Origin: Schistosoma mansoni | Lineage: Eukaryota; Platyhelminthes; Trematoda; Strigeidida; Schistosomatidae | Length of the DNA stretch: 64,000 nucleotides | Assembly (NCBI RefSeq): GCF_000237925.1 | Contig: NC_031496.1 | Location: 19,397,154 to 19,461,153 of the forward strand | Direction: 5' to 3' | Shown: one piece after another, positions 1 through 11,200 of the stretch | How positions within the stretch are numbered: position 1 is the first letter of the stretch | How the letters are laid out: the number at the start of each line of letters is the position of its first letter | Notes under the pieces: generated by a model | The model's input: the letters and a program-made list of their open reading frames with translations, nothing else | Told to the model about the DNA's origin: nothing | The model's database searches: none | Position numbers and translations under genes: made by a program

Positions 1-69
1 GGATCTAGAATGCAACCTTGTAGTACTCCATTAAGTACTAGTTTCATGGGAGAAACTAAAAATTTATCA

Positions 70-450
70 CTTATTTCTATCAAGGACCTACACGACAGTT
101 TTTCGACCAATTTAAAAGTCCAGAAATTCTATTTTCTTAAGGAGTCTACTTTGTGGCATCTTATCGAATGCTTTGTTTAGATCAATTTAGGTAAAATCCG
201 TTTATTTTTCACTATCAAACGACTTCGTTCACCTCTATCTAGCTATTATTTGAGGATGATGACCCGGAATCCATGTTCTTTGTTTAATAAGCTGTTAGTC
301 TCCACGAAGGTCATATTGGGTGTCCTAATAATTCTTTTCAACGTTTTAATTGCGACACTGGTGAGACTGACGGGTTTATAGCTTAATAGTTGTCCTGATC
401 CCGTCTTGTAAACTGGAATGACAGTTACCTCCCAGTTTGAGAATCTACAA
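70..450 (-). mobile_element. Degenerate LINE reverse-transcriptase fragment
   Basis: On the minus strand the stretch reads VTVIPVYKTGSGQLLSYKPV, SLTSVAIKTLKRIIR and ETNSLLNKEHGFR, then in other frames NKAFDKMPQSRLLKK-like remains. This is the classic non-LTR pattern (PVSLTS..., L...QHGFR, D..KAFD). It is broken by several stops and frame changes. The clade (CR1/Jockey-like) is a guess. Confidence 0.6.
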
Positions 451-1590
451 GTTCATTCTTGTACTGTAATATGTATATAAGAACTGTCGCTTTGGCTGCC
501 GGGTTACAGTTTGTGCAACTGATTTCCATATTTCCAGTGATCACGGATTGTTTATATATTTATTTCTGACCGATTTGTAGCGTTCCATCGCATTTGCTGT
601 GTCAAGACTGATGATGACCTTTCAGTGTCTCTTATTTTTTCTTGGTAAATGTTGAATCTCCTGGTTTAAACAGAGATGGCTGTGCTTTTCTTTGGGGGGG
701 GGGTATAAACGGCTGTTACTTGATTGCATAACTACCGTAAGGGACCCCACGCTTCTTATCTTAGTAGGTTAAGCTAGTAGCTATTCCTTTAGTTTGGAAG
801 TTTCGTCTAGTTTATATGTCCGATGTATATACATATTCCTAGGGATCAAATAAATCTTAAGTGGGGAATAATAGTTTATTTTTGTAATAGTTGTTTTGAT
901 TATCCTTTCTTGAAATATAGTAATGGTGTTTTAGTGATATCTGTTTTCCAAGTGGATCATCTTCCCGAAAATTTTTAGTACTCTAAGAATAATAATGCCA
1001 GATAATTAAATTTATTATTCAGCTCCGCTTTCTATCTGTGAATATCATGTTACCCGTTCGTATCACTTCGCATTTAATAAGAGCTCAACTCATACCAAAT
1101 GTTTTATATGTTCTCAGAAAATCTCACTTGCGAATATCCTCTTCCCACAGAGCTGCAGTGTTTACGTAATAAACCCAATATAAGTCAATCCAAAGGCAAA
1201 TTAAATCGTTTTCTTCAGCGTCTATGTAGCGTTTGGTTATAATTGTTTATGGGTACCATTGACGAAAATGTCCCTATACGGATTTTATGAAATCAACAAT
1301 TTTCGTGTAAAATGTATTCACTGATATATGGCTTGGCTAGGTAAAATTTCTCGAGTCGTATTAGCACACCCATTGTTTAACATTGTTCCAATCTTAAGCG
1401 ACCCCATACTCTGGACGTTCCTCTCATCAGTGTTTGGAACATTAGGTAACGTGGTTCTGAATCTGTATAAGTTGCGTAAACGCACTGTCTTCATCCTCCA
1501 CTCGATTTTGAATCTCGATATCCCTCCATACGTACCTCCATTCTATTCTTTCTCCAGCCTTGTCCTCAGTGTCTAACCTTTTTCACTGTC
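451..1590. other. No gene recognised
   Basis: AT-rich sequence with no convincing coding region. An 82-codon ATG ORF at 1328-1576 has no recognisable motif and lies just before the LTR-like repeat. A G run (684-697) is the only compositional oddity. Confidence 0.5.
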
Positions 1591-1966
1591 TGTTATATCC
1601 CCTGGTGAATCATGAATGGTAAATCTGAGGTATATTTATGGACAAAGGTAATATGCCTAATTCCTATTGTATAGTTGTTAAATAACTGACCTAATTGTAT
1701 TCGTGTTCCTCTTACCATAACCCTTGTTTTGACCTTTGAACTATTGTTATTGATTACTTTCCCCCTATCCATAGCCACATTGGCCAATTATTGTACAAAT
1801 GTTATTTATCTATTTTTTGGTACATGTGGTCTGTTTGGTTAGTATATAAACCCAGTATGCTTGTGAATAATGATTCATATTACCGAGGCTGTTATTTGTG
1901 TTCTGGACTCAACTGGCTGGGTTAGGCAGATCACAGGATCGGTTAGCACTCTAGTCTGCTCGTTCG
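1591..1966 (+). mobile_element. LTR-like fossil, copy 1
   Basis: It starts TGTTATATCCCCTGG and is closely alike to 45535-45919 on the other strand. It contains a TATA-type promoter TAGTATATAAACCC near 1843. It diverges from copy 2 at its right edge. No internal retroelement genes are seen beside it, so it looks like a solo, worn LTR. The family is not identified. Confidence 0.45.
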
Positions 1967-2947
1967 GGTTTCGAGTCACTGCTCCAGTCGATAATTCGCT
2001 GCTCTCTAATTGACGGTCTCATCACCTCACCCATCAACGAATAATCCACTCGGCCACAGATATAACACTGTCATCAGCTCAGACCCTTTGCGATTATTTT
2101 TATCTCACCACTCTGATATGGTATGATAAAGTTTAGTGACTTACATTCATGCTAGCTTCTACGTTAAGACTGAATAGCAGTCCATGCTTTTCATCTTTTG
2201 ATCTAATTAATCTCTTTTGAACTACATTTTCTTATGTCCATCGTTACTGATGAAGTTATCCACTCTCCTCATTATTATGTTATTGGGATACTGAGTGGCG
2301 AACTCCAGATTCTAGTCTAGACACCTTTCGGTCGTTCCTTAGGGATTTTAATTAAAAAACGCATTTGGCAATCATCCTTAAAAGACTTCTAAATTTGTTA
2401 TGGGTAGATAGATAAACGTTTCATGAATAATCTCTTGTTATTAAATGTTAATAAACCGAATCTTTGTATGAATTACGAGGATTGGGTATTCTGTAACAAC
2501 TGGTATATATATATCCCGATGAGAATAATGAATGGCAGCTGTTGAATCCTAGCACCAGATCCTACGAATCTGCTTAAAGGGATGTGTTAGCGGGACATAG
2601 ATTGGATTAAGACATGTCCCGTGCGCGATTGCGTTAGCGCACGCTGGTTGGCTAATCCTTATCCAATCCGTGCTAGTCGACACTTAGAAGACACTAGAAT
2701 CTTCCCATATCAACCTCTAAAGCCTAGGGTAAATACCACTAAGCCAGCTTACATGCAGTCCAGCACGAAGCCAGGTGCATGTTTCATTATATATTTTTGG
2801 GTCATGTTAATAATCCTTTCGCAGATTCACCTATGGAAACCTTGTTACGACTTCTACTTCCTCTAGATAGTCAAATTAGGTCGTCTTTTCAGCATTAGTC
2901 GAGCGGCAAAGCCACTATAACGACGCCAATCCAACGACCTCACTAAA
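1967..2947. other. Unclassified non-coding sequence
   Basis: No gene is recognised. The GC-richer block 2560-2800, with gcgcgattgcgttagcgcac, looks like repeat-derived DNA, but no second copy was found in the window. An 81-codon ORF there lacks family features. Confidence 0.4.
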
Positions 2948-2960
2948 CCATGCAATCGGT
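2948..2960 (+). repeat. Target-site duplication, left
   Basis: CCATGCAATCGGT, identical to 3486-3498, directly abuts the tail of retroposon A copy 1. Confidence 0.8.
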
Positions 2961-3485
2961 TTATTTATTTATTTATTTAAACACATAAATATTGGTACAA
3001 AAAGCACCAGATAAATATGCGCCTCACAAATCTCATTCGATTTGTGTGAGGGCTGTGATACTGCCCAGGTGCCCAGACTGAAGCAGGTGGTTTTCTTAGG
3101 GGGCCACACCCCGAGCCTTTGACCTAAAGGTCTAGTCCACAAGGCAGTGGAGCATCGTGAGGAGATGCAGTCCCATGGTAGCCGGTGACCAACAGTAAGT
3201 TTATACGCCATTTATCTTCTCAGGATCCTGGAGCCCATGTGCACCATTGGTTTGGAATCAGGGTTTTCCAACTCCCCTAGGTGGACCCTCCATATCCACC
3301 AACCCAGTTACGGCTCCGAACATTCGCCTTTCATCTTCTCACTTTCGTAAACAACACCCTCGCCACGAGAAGGCAGTGAGTAGGACTTCCCTGTCAGAGG
3401 CTACATATTCGCGTGGCGATGTGAGAGCATTTCGAGAGGGAGAGCGGAGTCTCCCCACTCTCGGCCGTACCAGGGCATTTGGGGG
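2961..3485 (-). mobile_element. 0.5 kb retroposon, family A, copy 1, with target-site duplication
   Basis: On the minus strand it runs from CCCTGGTACGGCCGAGAG to a (TAAA)n tail, seen on the plus strand as TTTATTTATTTATTTA at its left edge. A perfect 13-bp direct repeat CCATGCAATCGGT flanks it at 2948-2960 and 3486-3498, showing a target-primed insertion. Its 525 bp match 5241-5757 throughout. ORFs across it (for example the plus-strand one at 3247-3603) are antisense accidents. Confidence 0.8.
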
Positions 3486-3498
3486 CCATGCAATCGGT
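3486..3498 (+). repeat. Target-site duplication, right
   Basis: Second copy of the 13-bp repeat, abutting the head of retroposon A copy 1. Confidence 0.8.
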
Positions 3499-3641
3499 AG
3501 TAGCGACGAGCGTTGTGTACTAACGTACTTCTTATTGCTCTTCTTACTTCCATATACCCTTGCTATTTGGGATACAATTTCTTCCTATTCAACCGTGTTC
3601 TGATTTGGGAACTTGTCGAGTGAATTGGTGTCCAAGAATAC

Positions 3642-3668
<27 letters not shown>
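3642..3668. repeat. (TA)n microsatellite
   Basis: 27 bases of uninterrupted TA repeat just upstream of the XRCC2-like gene. Confidence 0.9.
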
Positions 3669-3672
<4 letters not shown>

Positions 3673-3968
3673 CGCATAGTACCTCGTTGAAATAATGTCT
3701 AATAATGTCTAATATGGTTTGCAAATAATTGTAAAATTTTCGAGTCTGAGAGGCATCACTCTCACTGGCCAGAGGATCTTCATTACTTCATTTAAAGAGA
3801 TGCTGGATAAAAAAGTCATATCCGCCAGTAAAAATGTCACCACGAATCTAGTTCAGCGTGTTAATTTCTTCTGAAACTACTTTTGTAAAATTTTAGTTCT
3901 GTTTAGTTTCCAGTCATTATGTCATATTTAGTGATACGTTTTTGTTATGTCTCATTCTGAGTTTGTAG

Positions 3969-4807
3969 CTGCTGGTTCGCTCCCAAAATAGACCTTACAT
4001 CGATTCATTGCTGTCTGATCATTTTCCAAACCAATATTCCCCTCAAAGTGGGAAATCGTTGGTTGAAGTTTGCCAGCCTTCTTCCTGTGAATGCTCTGAA
4101 TTTCTTCACCAAAAGTTAATGCAATGCGTTCTTCCAAAAACATTTAGTGGGTTTCACTTGAATGGTTACAATACACATTGTCTTCTCATTGACTGTGGGG
4201 GTCGGTTTTATGCATCTAAGTTTGGAGAGTTTGTTCGCAGACATTTACAAGACGAAATACCTGCTTTGAAGTTTGAACACAACCAATATGAAGTGTTTTT
4301 GGAAGAAGTTTGTTCCCTAATTTCTTGATATGCTTCTAACAGATGTTGTCTAGGGTTCATATTATTCGTGTATTTACAGATTGTGAACTCCTTTTGGCTT
4401 TTTCTTACTCAAGAGAAGTTATCAAACAGCATCCAGTTTCTTGTCTTATGATTAGTGCGATGAATGCTTTTACATATTTGGAACGTCTACGCTACAATTC
4501 GTGGAAGAGTCTTGTTAGTCAACACTCAATATTAATGGGTATTTTGCTCCGTCTGATTGCCGATTTTCAGCTTCTTTGTATTATCATCATGAGGTACTCC
4601 CCTGATATTCATGTTCTAAATGATTCTTTGAGTACTGACACTGAAATGTTTCGTCCGAATAACTCATTAGGCTCTGAAACAAGGAGCGATGATTGGTCAA
4701 AATATGTAACACATAAAATTGAATTAATTGACTGCCAGCATTCCTTTGTATCATATATCAAACACGAATCTAGTATGAAAGTGATAAAAGATACAAGAGT
4801 TTCTTAG
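3969..4807 (+). CDS. XRCC2: XRCC2-like RAD51 paralogue (first exon not found)
   Basis: Two exons, 3969-4307 and 4343-4807, join across a 35-bp intron (gtttgt...aacag), giving 267 residues. They begin LLVRSQNRPY, matching human LLARLEGR, and contain MQCVLPK, HCLLIDCGGRFYASKF, RVHIIRVFTDCELLLAFSYS and SCLMISAMNAFTYLER, which line up with XRCC2 [39 protein letters not shown] and LLILDSLSAFYWIDR. XRCC2 works in the BCDX2 complex that loads RAD51 on broken DNA. From memory, human XRCC2 has 13 residues in exon 1 and 267 after it, the same length as here, and exon 2 here starts at the same point (gtttgtag|CTG). The Walker A lysine and Walker B aspartate are absent. The ~13-codon first exon with the ATG was not identified upstream. 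Confidence 0.7.
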
Positions 4808-4826
4808 TTAATGGTTATTTTTGTAA

Positions 4827-4832
4827 AATAAA
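4827..4832 (+). promoter_or_regulatory. Polyadenylation signal of the XRCC2-like gene
   Basis: AATAAA lies 20 bases past the TAG stop at 4805-4807 and is followed by a T-rich stretch. The spacing fits a very short 3' untranslated region. Confidence 0.6.
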
Positions 4833-5240
4833 AACAGTATTTTTCTACTTCTCTTGGTTTACTTATCTTTTAGACGCTAACTTTTCACTCTATAGTTGAA
4901 AACAAACTATATATATCGCTAACAAAATGGTGATAAGAGCCAGGTCTTGCTTACTGTCAGATCTTTAAACGTGGTGCGATTAGCTTAACGGTTATGAGGT
5001 TTATGCTACAGCGTTGATATCCATATGCGCGGTGTATGTAATGATTTCTGTTATTAACCATAGCTAGTTATATTATTATTTACAGACTTTTCATATTATC
5101 CAGATAGAGTTAATGATATTTACTTTGACACATTACTTGCTTATGATTTTTTCCTTCGTGTGAAGCTCAGTGTCGAATTATGAATTTTCCTGATTTTACA
5201 AAACCATATTTTCAGACATTCGAAACTGATTAAGCAGATT

Positions 5241-5757
5241 CCCTGGTACGGCCGAGAGTGGAGAAAGTCAGCCGTATCTCTCAAAATGCCCTCACATGGC
5301 CATGCGTATACACAGCCACTGTCACGAAAGTCCTACCCACTACCTTCTCGCAGCGGGGGTGTTGTTTACAAAATTGAGAGGATGAAAGGCGAATGTTCGG
5401 AGCCGTAACTGGGTTGGTGGATATGGAGGGTCCACCTAGGGGAGTTGGAAAACCCTGATTCCAAACCAATGGTGCACATGGGCTCCAGGATCCTGAGAAG
5501 ATAAATGGCGTATAAACTTACTGTTGGTCACTGGCTACTATTGGACTGCATCTCCTGACGTTGCTCCACTGCCTTGTGGATCAGACCTTTAGGTCAAAGG
5601 CTCCGGGTGTGGCTCCTTAAGAAAACCACCTGCTTTGATTTGAGCTCCTGGGCGGTATCTCAGCTCTTACACAAATCGGATGATTTATGTGATGCATATC
5701 TATTTGGTGCCTCTCCTTGTACCAACGTTTATGTGTTCAGTTAAGTAAATAATAAAT
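5241..5757 (+). mobile_element. 0.5 kb retroposon, family A, copy 2
   Basis: It is in opposite orientation to copy 1. It starts CCCTGGTACGGCCGAGAG and ends in an A-rich AATAATAAATAAAG tail. No clear target-site duplication remains. With copy 1 it brackets the XRCC2-like gene as an inverted pair about 1.75 kb apart. Its parent LINE is not known. Confidence 0.75.
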
Positions 5758-6451
5758 AAAGTAGGCATATTCACTTATACAATCGAGTATTTCCTTAATG
5801 CTTCCAGCATTCGCTTATTTGTTAAAGTACTCAGATTTCGAAATCCACAGCTTCAAACTCCTTTACGCGTAAGTAGATCTGTGCAGCTTGATAAAATTAT
5901 TAATCATCACACAAACAACGTGGCTTAAATTGAAGTACATAAGTGTGTTTGGTAAATAAGTTGCATTGAGAATAAGTTATTAACTTACAGCCTTTTATTT
6001 AAATATGCTTACTAGTCATTATTATTGTATATCACCCTACTATTGATTCTTTAAGTGAACGTTTGCGGTCAAATCAGTGCTTACCATAGATTATTATTTG
6101 AAATCAGTCCCATCACGAAGTGTTTGCTGGTTCATTTTTGTCGTATGTTATAGTAACCGGAATCGGAAATTGGGAATTTTATCTTACCTGAAGTATATAG
6201 ATAGCACAGTCCTGTCAAGCAAAGGTTTTGACCAAACCCCAAATCCTTTGAGTACCTTAAGTAACTGTAGGAAGTATTTAAGAAGTGTTTTTCGTTAAGT
6301 ACAAAATGTTACTTCAGGAACGAGGTATATCTCATATTTTATTAATAGATAACGAAGTATTTGGGGTCACCATTCTTGATAGAATTTCGACGTGGGGGCT
6401 AAGGGTCTTTTTGGTCAATATCAGCTCGGATCGTTTGTTTTGTAGTTGACT

Positions 6452-6627
6452 TGCCAACAGTGGCTCAATGGTTAAAACACCCAGATTGCAACTGATAAGT
6501 ATCAGGTTCAATCAGTGCTCCATTTACTCCGGTTTTTTCTCAGCCTACTCACATAAAAAATATTTGACTCAAAGCTGGGTACGTAAACTGTAATGAATAA
6601 ATGAGTTAAATTATTGTTATTATTCAC
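6452..6627 (+). mobile_element. tRNA-derived SINE-like element, third type
   Basis: TGGCTCAATGGTTAAAAC resembles a pol III A box and AGGTTCAATCAG a B box, about 45 bases apart. The element ends in an A/T tail with short ATT repeats. It lacks the hammerhead of the H1 and H2 families. Confidence 0.5.
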
Positions 6628-6644
6628 TTGTTATTGTTTGGTTG

Positions 6645-6813
6645 AATCTTCCCATTGACGTTTCTGACTGCAATCGGTCAGTACTGGGTTCGAGTCCCAG
6701 AGTGAATATCAACTCTGAGATGCAGTTACATCCAGCTGACGAGCCCCGAATAGGACGAAACACGCGTCCTGGATTCCACTACTAGCCACTATCCATCTTT
6801 GCTTATATTATTA
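6645..6813 (+). mobile_element. H1 (SMalpha-like) hammerhead retroposon
   Basis: It carries a B-box-like ggttcgagtccc, then the ribozyme region at 6731-6773, then the family end gccactatccatctttgctt. Its left end (gaatcttcccattgacg...) is the inverted form of the family tail seen at 62600-62695, so this copy is an inverted and truncated hybrid. Confidence 0.75.
6731..6773 (+). ncRNA. Hammerhead ribozyme motif (H1)
   Basis: TCCAG, then CTGACGA, stem II, GAAA, a tiny stem III (CACGCG), GTC, then CTGGA. Stem I TCCAG/CTGGA pairs fully. Stem II has one mismatch relative to the usual GUCC/GGAC. The short palindromic stem III is typical of schistosome hammerheads, which often act as dimers. Confidence 0.7.
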
Positions 6814-7402
6814 TTATTATAATTGAGGTGTCTGTATGTTTACCAGAGAGTATAGAGAGGTACAGGCTTTTTGCTTTGGATAATCAATGTTTTGAGATTG
6901 CTAAGCACATCTCATGACCGATCCTTGTTTCACAAATGAGTTCTTTTTGTATTTTTGTTTGAATCATCTGGCCTTGTACTGCTGTTGGTATAACTATTTT
7001 AACATTTTTGTTTTTCCTCTTATTGCTTTCCAACTTTGTTAACGTATGGTTTGCTAATTCAGGACAAACCAAATTGTTTTAGATCCTTAAGTACTTATAT
7101 TTACCCGAATTTTTTTTAAACGAGTAATAATATATATGTCCTGTAAAGTTAGCTTTTTCTTGTCATAATTTCCTGATTTATTTTCACTTTGATGAGTAGC
7201 TACACATATGTCCTATGAAATACCACTTATAAACAAGTGTTTGACTTTTTTCAACATTGTTTATACTCCACTTTTTGATGACAAAATTTCTACGTTGATT
7301 TGTACTTTTGAACTATTTTTTCCCCATTACCTGTTACATTTATTTTAAATTCTTTACACCAGAAAGTAAAACTTACCAGTCAACACTGCAATTGTTATAA
7401 CT

Positions 7403-7594
7403 ATGGCTTCAAGTGAAGACAGCGGTTACGTACTGCAGAATGAAGTAGTATGCATTGAAACGAAATCGGTTGAACCTGTTTTGTGCAAACCAAGACTCCT
7501 ACCATTGAAATCTGTTAAACTCTCTGGCTATGAGGTCGAAGATGAAATCAAAGGTGCAGAAAATTTAGGATTTAATAATCATAAACCTAAATAA
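7403..7594 (+). CDS. BBIP1: BBIP1-like BBSome subunit (63 residues)
   Basis: An ATG-initiated ORF of 63 codons ends in TAA. Its core, EPVLCKPRLLPLKSVKL (residues 24-40), is nearly the same as the diagnostic BBIP1 segment MVLCKPKLLPLKSLTL, and a weakly similar LQNEVV stretch precedes it. BBIP1 (BBIP10) is the smallest part of the BBSome, the coat that moves membrane proteins in cilia; flukes have motile and sensory cilia. Human BBIP1 is about 92 residues, so this copy is shorter at the N-terminus or has an unseen upstream exon. No poly(A) signal was settled. Identification rests on one motif, but it is long and specific. Confidence 0.7.
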   Translation: MASSEDSGYVLQNEVVCIETKSVEPVLCKPRLLPLKSVKLSGYEVEDEIKGAENLGFNNHKPK

Positions 7595-7854
7595 TTCCTA
7601 AAAATCATTTGTTTTTCATGTACAACTCGTGTCCACTTATTTCAGCATATTATAAAATAGATTATGGTAGAAGTACAGATATATATGCTTTTGTAATTAA
7701 TCCTTTAGTCAGAAACAAGTCGTTTTATTAGAAAACCGTCAGTTTAACACGATTTGTTTGAGTTGACTTTATTTAGGACTTGAACTTAATCAAGTTTAAG
7801 CTGACCAAATTATCGCTAAAGAAAATTTCATTTTCACTTTCATTGTAATCTGGT
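7595..7854. other. Downstream of BBIP1-like gene
   Basis: AT-rich, no gene or repeat recognised. Confidence 0.4.
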
Positions 7855-8275
7855 ATAGGTGCGGTCAAACTAAAACATGCCATCAGTTCGTGTAGTCACT
7901 GACAATTGAACTTAGGTATGTTAATAGGTGTCGACTATTTAGTTGGGGTCTTGTGTGGTAATCGTAACCAATGATTAGAAACTTCGAGTGACATGTCTGA
8001 AAACCGTTTGCAATGGCTCAGGTGCATCTATTCTTTGTTTCCCCCCAAATTCTGAGATTATGAATCCCTCATAACACTTGTTTTTATTTCATTAATTTAT
8101 ATTTTCACGAATCGTAACTTCCATGCCTAATTTTTCCTAATAACACTAATGCTGTTACTACTTCTGCTACTCTGGGATTTGTGCTGACAGTTTCATGTCA
8201 CTGTGCTAATGGGGTATAACAATTGGAACTGATGTATGTAAGTACCAGGTTCTACGTTGTGATTGACTGACCTGA
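7855..8275 (+). repeat. Interspersed repeat family C, copy 1
   Basis: GCGGTCAAACTAAAACATG through GGTTCTACGTTGTGA, matched with gaps by 12890-13185, 52120-52530 and 63680-64000. All four copies lie in the same orientation. It looks like the non-coding part of a retrotransposon; the family is not identified. Confidence 0.6.
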
Positions 8276-11200
8276 CTGTAATCTTAGCGAAAAATGGAAC
8301 ATTTTGTTGAAAGAACTACAGTCATGAAATCAGCTTAGAATTCCATACTATCTAGCCATTAATATTTTGTAGTAGCTTGAAAATAACTCATTTCTGTCTC
8401 TTAGAACGCACTAAGTAATATGGATTCAACATACCATCGAATAAGTAATTAAAGTTCTCTGTTTCTTTTCAACATCAGAGTAGGTGTACGAGTAGCTTTT
8501 TGATTGGAGAGCTGTGGTCATAAGTCATCTAGTAAACTGTAGTACCTAATGCTGAAAACATATTATGCTCTGAATCAGTGTTACATCTTTATGTACACCC
8601 TGAACTAACTATACCAACAGGATTTTGTTATTCAATAAACTCAACTTACTGTGAAACCAATTAATCGAGCGATTTTGTCACGGAAAGCCATACCAAAGAA
8701 GAACATCGTCCCATTAAAGCCTCTTGTTTTAGACACTTCTGCTTGCGTCAGGATTTGCATTCATCTATCACTTAACCAGCTACATCATGTGTTCGTTAAC
8801 GCTTTCCACTCTTTACTCAGTTTTGCCGTTTATATTCTAGTCTCGCGTTGACTCTATTTGAATATAATCCCCTATTAAAATTCTGCGAACCCCATTGCTC
8901 AACGGTATTATAAAAAGTCAGATACGAAATGTGTTAGAAAAATTGTACTTCATTCCTATGATTTAGTTGACGGATAATACGAATGAATAGATCGATTACT
9001 ACTAGCCAAGGACGGTAATTCTGAGTCAGGATATGTATAAAGACATCCAATGTATAGAATACGGATAACCAATTAGAATATAGATAAAGATAAACAATGA
9101 AGTATGTACTGATATGAATACACAATTATATGGAAAGTACACAAATCAAGTGAATAATCATACTTATAAGATAAGTACACGGAAAGCTATTCGAGTAAAG
9201 GTTAATAATTAATCCCACAGGTGCACATAAAATAATGAGGGATACACTAACTCACCTGTCACGTTACATGTAGTTATCTTTGAGCACTTCACATAAGAGT
9301 CAAATTACGTAGGCTTTATAAAGTCACTTTGGCCTTCTAGAGTTAGTCTTCTATCTAGATACTTACTAATCTAATGTACATATGACATAATTGTTTTCGC
9401 TGACAATAATAAAGTTCAGTTCTGTAAACTTCTTTAGACAACGATGTAAGGATGGTTGGAATATGTTCCTCCTTCTGTAGACGTAAAATATTACCTCAAA
9501 GAGGACTCCTCGTTTTACTTTGAAGAGTCAGGTAGTTGTGCTGGTCAACTACTTTGCTTTTCTCGCAAGTCACTCATCCTTAATGAGTTGATAGCTTTGG
9601 AGGTCATGGCACGGATGCAAAACGGTTACTTGATTCTAGCTTCTCTGTGGTGCGTAAGAGCTCATTAAATGCTCTAAACAGTTTATAGTTTATCTAGGTA
9701 TTTTCATTTGGTGCGATTCTTGAATCAAAAATTTCCTACTTGTAGCATCCATAATCATTTACGATTTCGTGTAAATCAGACAACAGATGGTCTCATTAAA
9801 GACTTTAAGGGATCTCTGACGGGTTACGCCGTTTACCAGAAACTCATCGGGACTTATCCCCTTCAATAATATGAATCCTGATAATTAACCACGTATTCTC
9901 CGTAGAATACCATTCTCATTGAATAGGGTATTTTTATCTATTCATTCTGCCGGTTATTGGTTAGGTGGATTCATTTTTTCAAGGTGTTACATTGATTGCT
10001 TTGATAAAATCACCCTCCGAAATCCACAGGATAACTAAGGTAACGTTTTGTGAACATTCATTATGTCAAAAATAAAACATTTAGTCAACATTTGATTTGT
10101 TGATTAAGAAGACAGACTCAGTGGCTTCATCTGATGACAGTATATTATTTAAATCTCCAACTACAATTATTTTAGGTCTCAACTTTTAAGTTGAAATGAA
10201 AACAAAGTTTTCTTTGAAGGGTACTTTGTTCTGATTAAAACTTTCAGTAGCTAGCGATCCTCTCAACCGTTGAGATACTTCTGTGTATTCTATGATTTTT
10301 CATAGGATCCTTGCCAAGATCTTACTGGAAGCATATATGATTGCTATGTTGTATAGTACTTGTTTGCATCTATTCAAAATTGATCTTGTTTATTTAACAG
10401 ATAATAGAGGGGTTATGTAGACCGTAATTGATAGATAATGGTTAAGATGAGGTAATCATCCCTAAATATGTTTCTTAGTCAATGTTTTCATTCTAGACTT
10501 CTCAGCATTGACAATCAATCCCACTGCAAAACAATTTGTAGCTTCTGAATCTTTTATTAAACAAAATACTAGCGTGATCAAAAGTCAATCTAACATACTA
10601 TAAAAACCTAGTGTGAAGAATGACTTTTTTTTTACCTTACTGTAGCCCATGTAGCCTTTGAAAACTTGATGAAGGAAACTCACCACTTAATACATAAGTA
10701 ACTTCCTAATGTCATAATGAAACTTGGAATTTCAATATACGAAATAAGAGTGCATCATTGCAGTATTCCTTTTACGAATATTAGGACTGAATCAAGCATC
10801 GCGTTATTGGTACCAAACTACATTTATAGTTGAGTTTCTTCCCACATAGTTCAGTGTTTTAAACTATAAACGAAATAACTAAATAAATGAAGGGGCTGGA
10901 GTCTATCGGAAAATGGGATTCTCTTGCTTTTTACTCTAGAAGAAGATAAGCTTTACAGATGCGATCAGTTACTCTAAAACGTTATTTGTCCCATGACCAC
11001 TTACTGAGAATATGTTATATTGATAGTTCAGTTTGTTACTTTCCGAATTGTGAGAAATACCTAATTCGTCTATTTGCCATGGCATAATTACAAAGACAGG
11101 ATTTTATGAGCCTCTTTATTATTTCCAAATAGATCAGTTTTGAACTGTTACGCTGATGTCGAAAATATAAATATATTTAATCCAGCCCTGCTTTTGAGGA

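Noticed and set aside
1328-1576. 82-codon ATG ORF.
   Set aside because: Hydrophobic, no motif, next to an LTR-like repeat and not supported by splice sites or a poly(A) signal.
3247-3603. 118-codon ORF on the plus strand.
   Set aside because: It is antisense to retroposon A copy 1, and its N-terminal part recurs in copy 2 (5281-5469).
9456-9668. 70-codon open frame with protein-like composition.
   Set aside because: It has no ATG, a stop just upstream and no convincing acceptor; no family was recognised.
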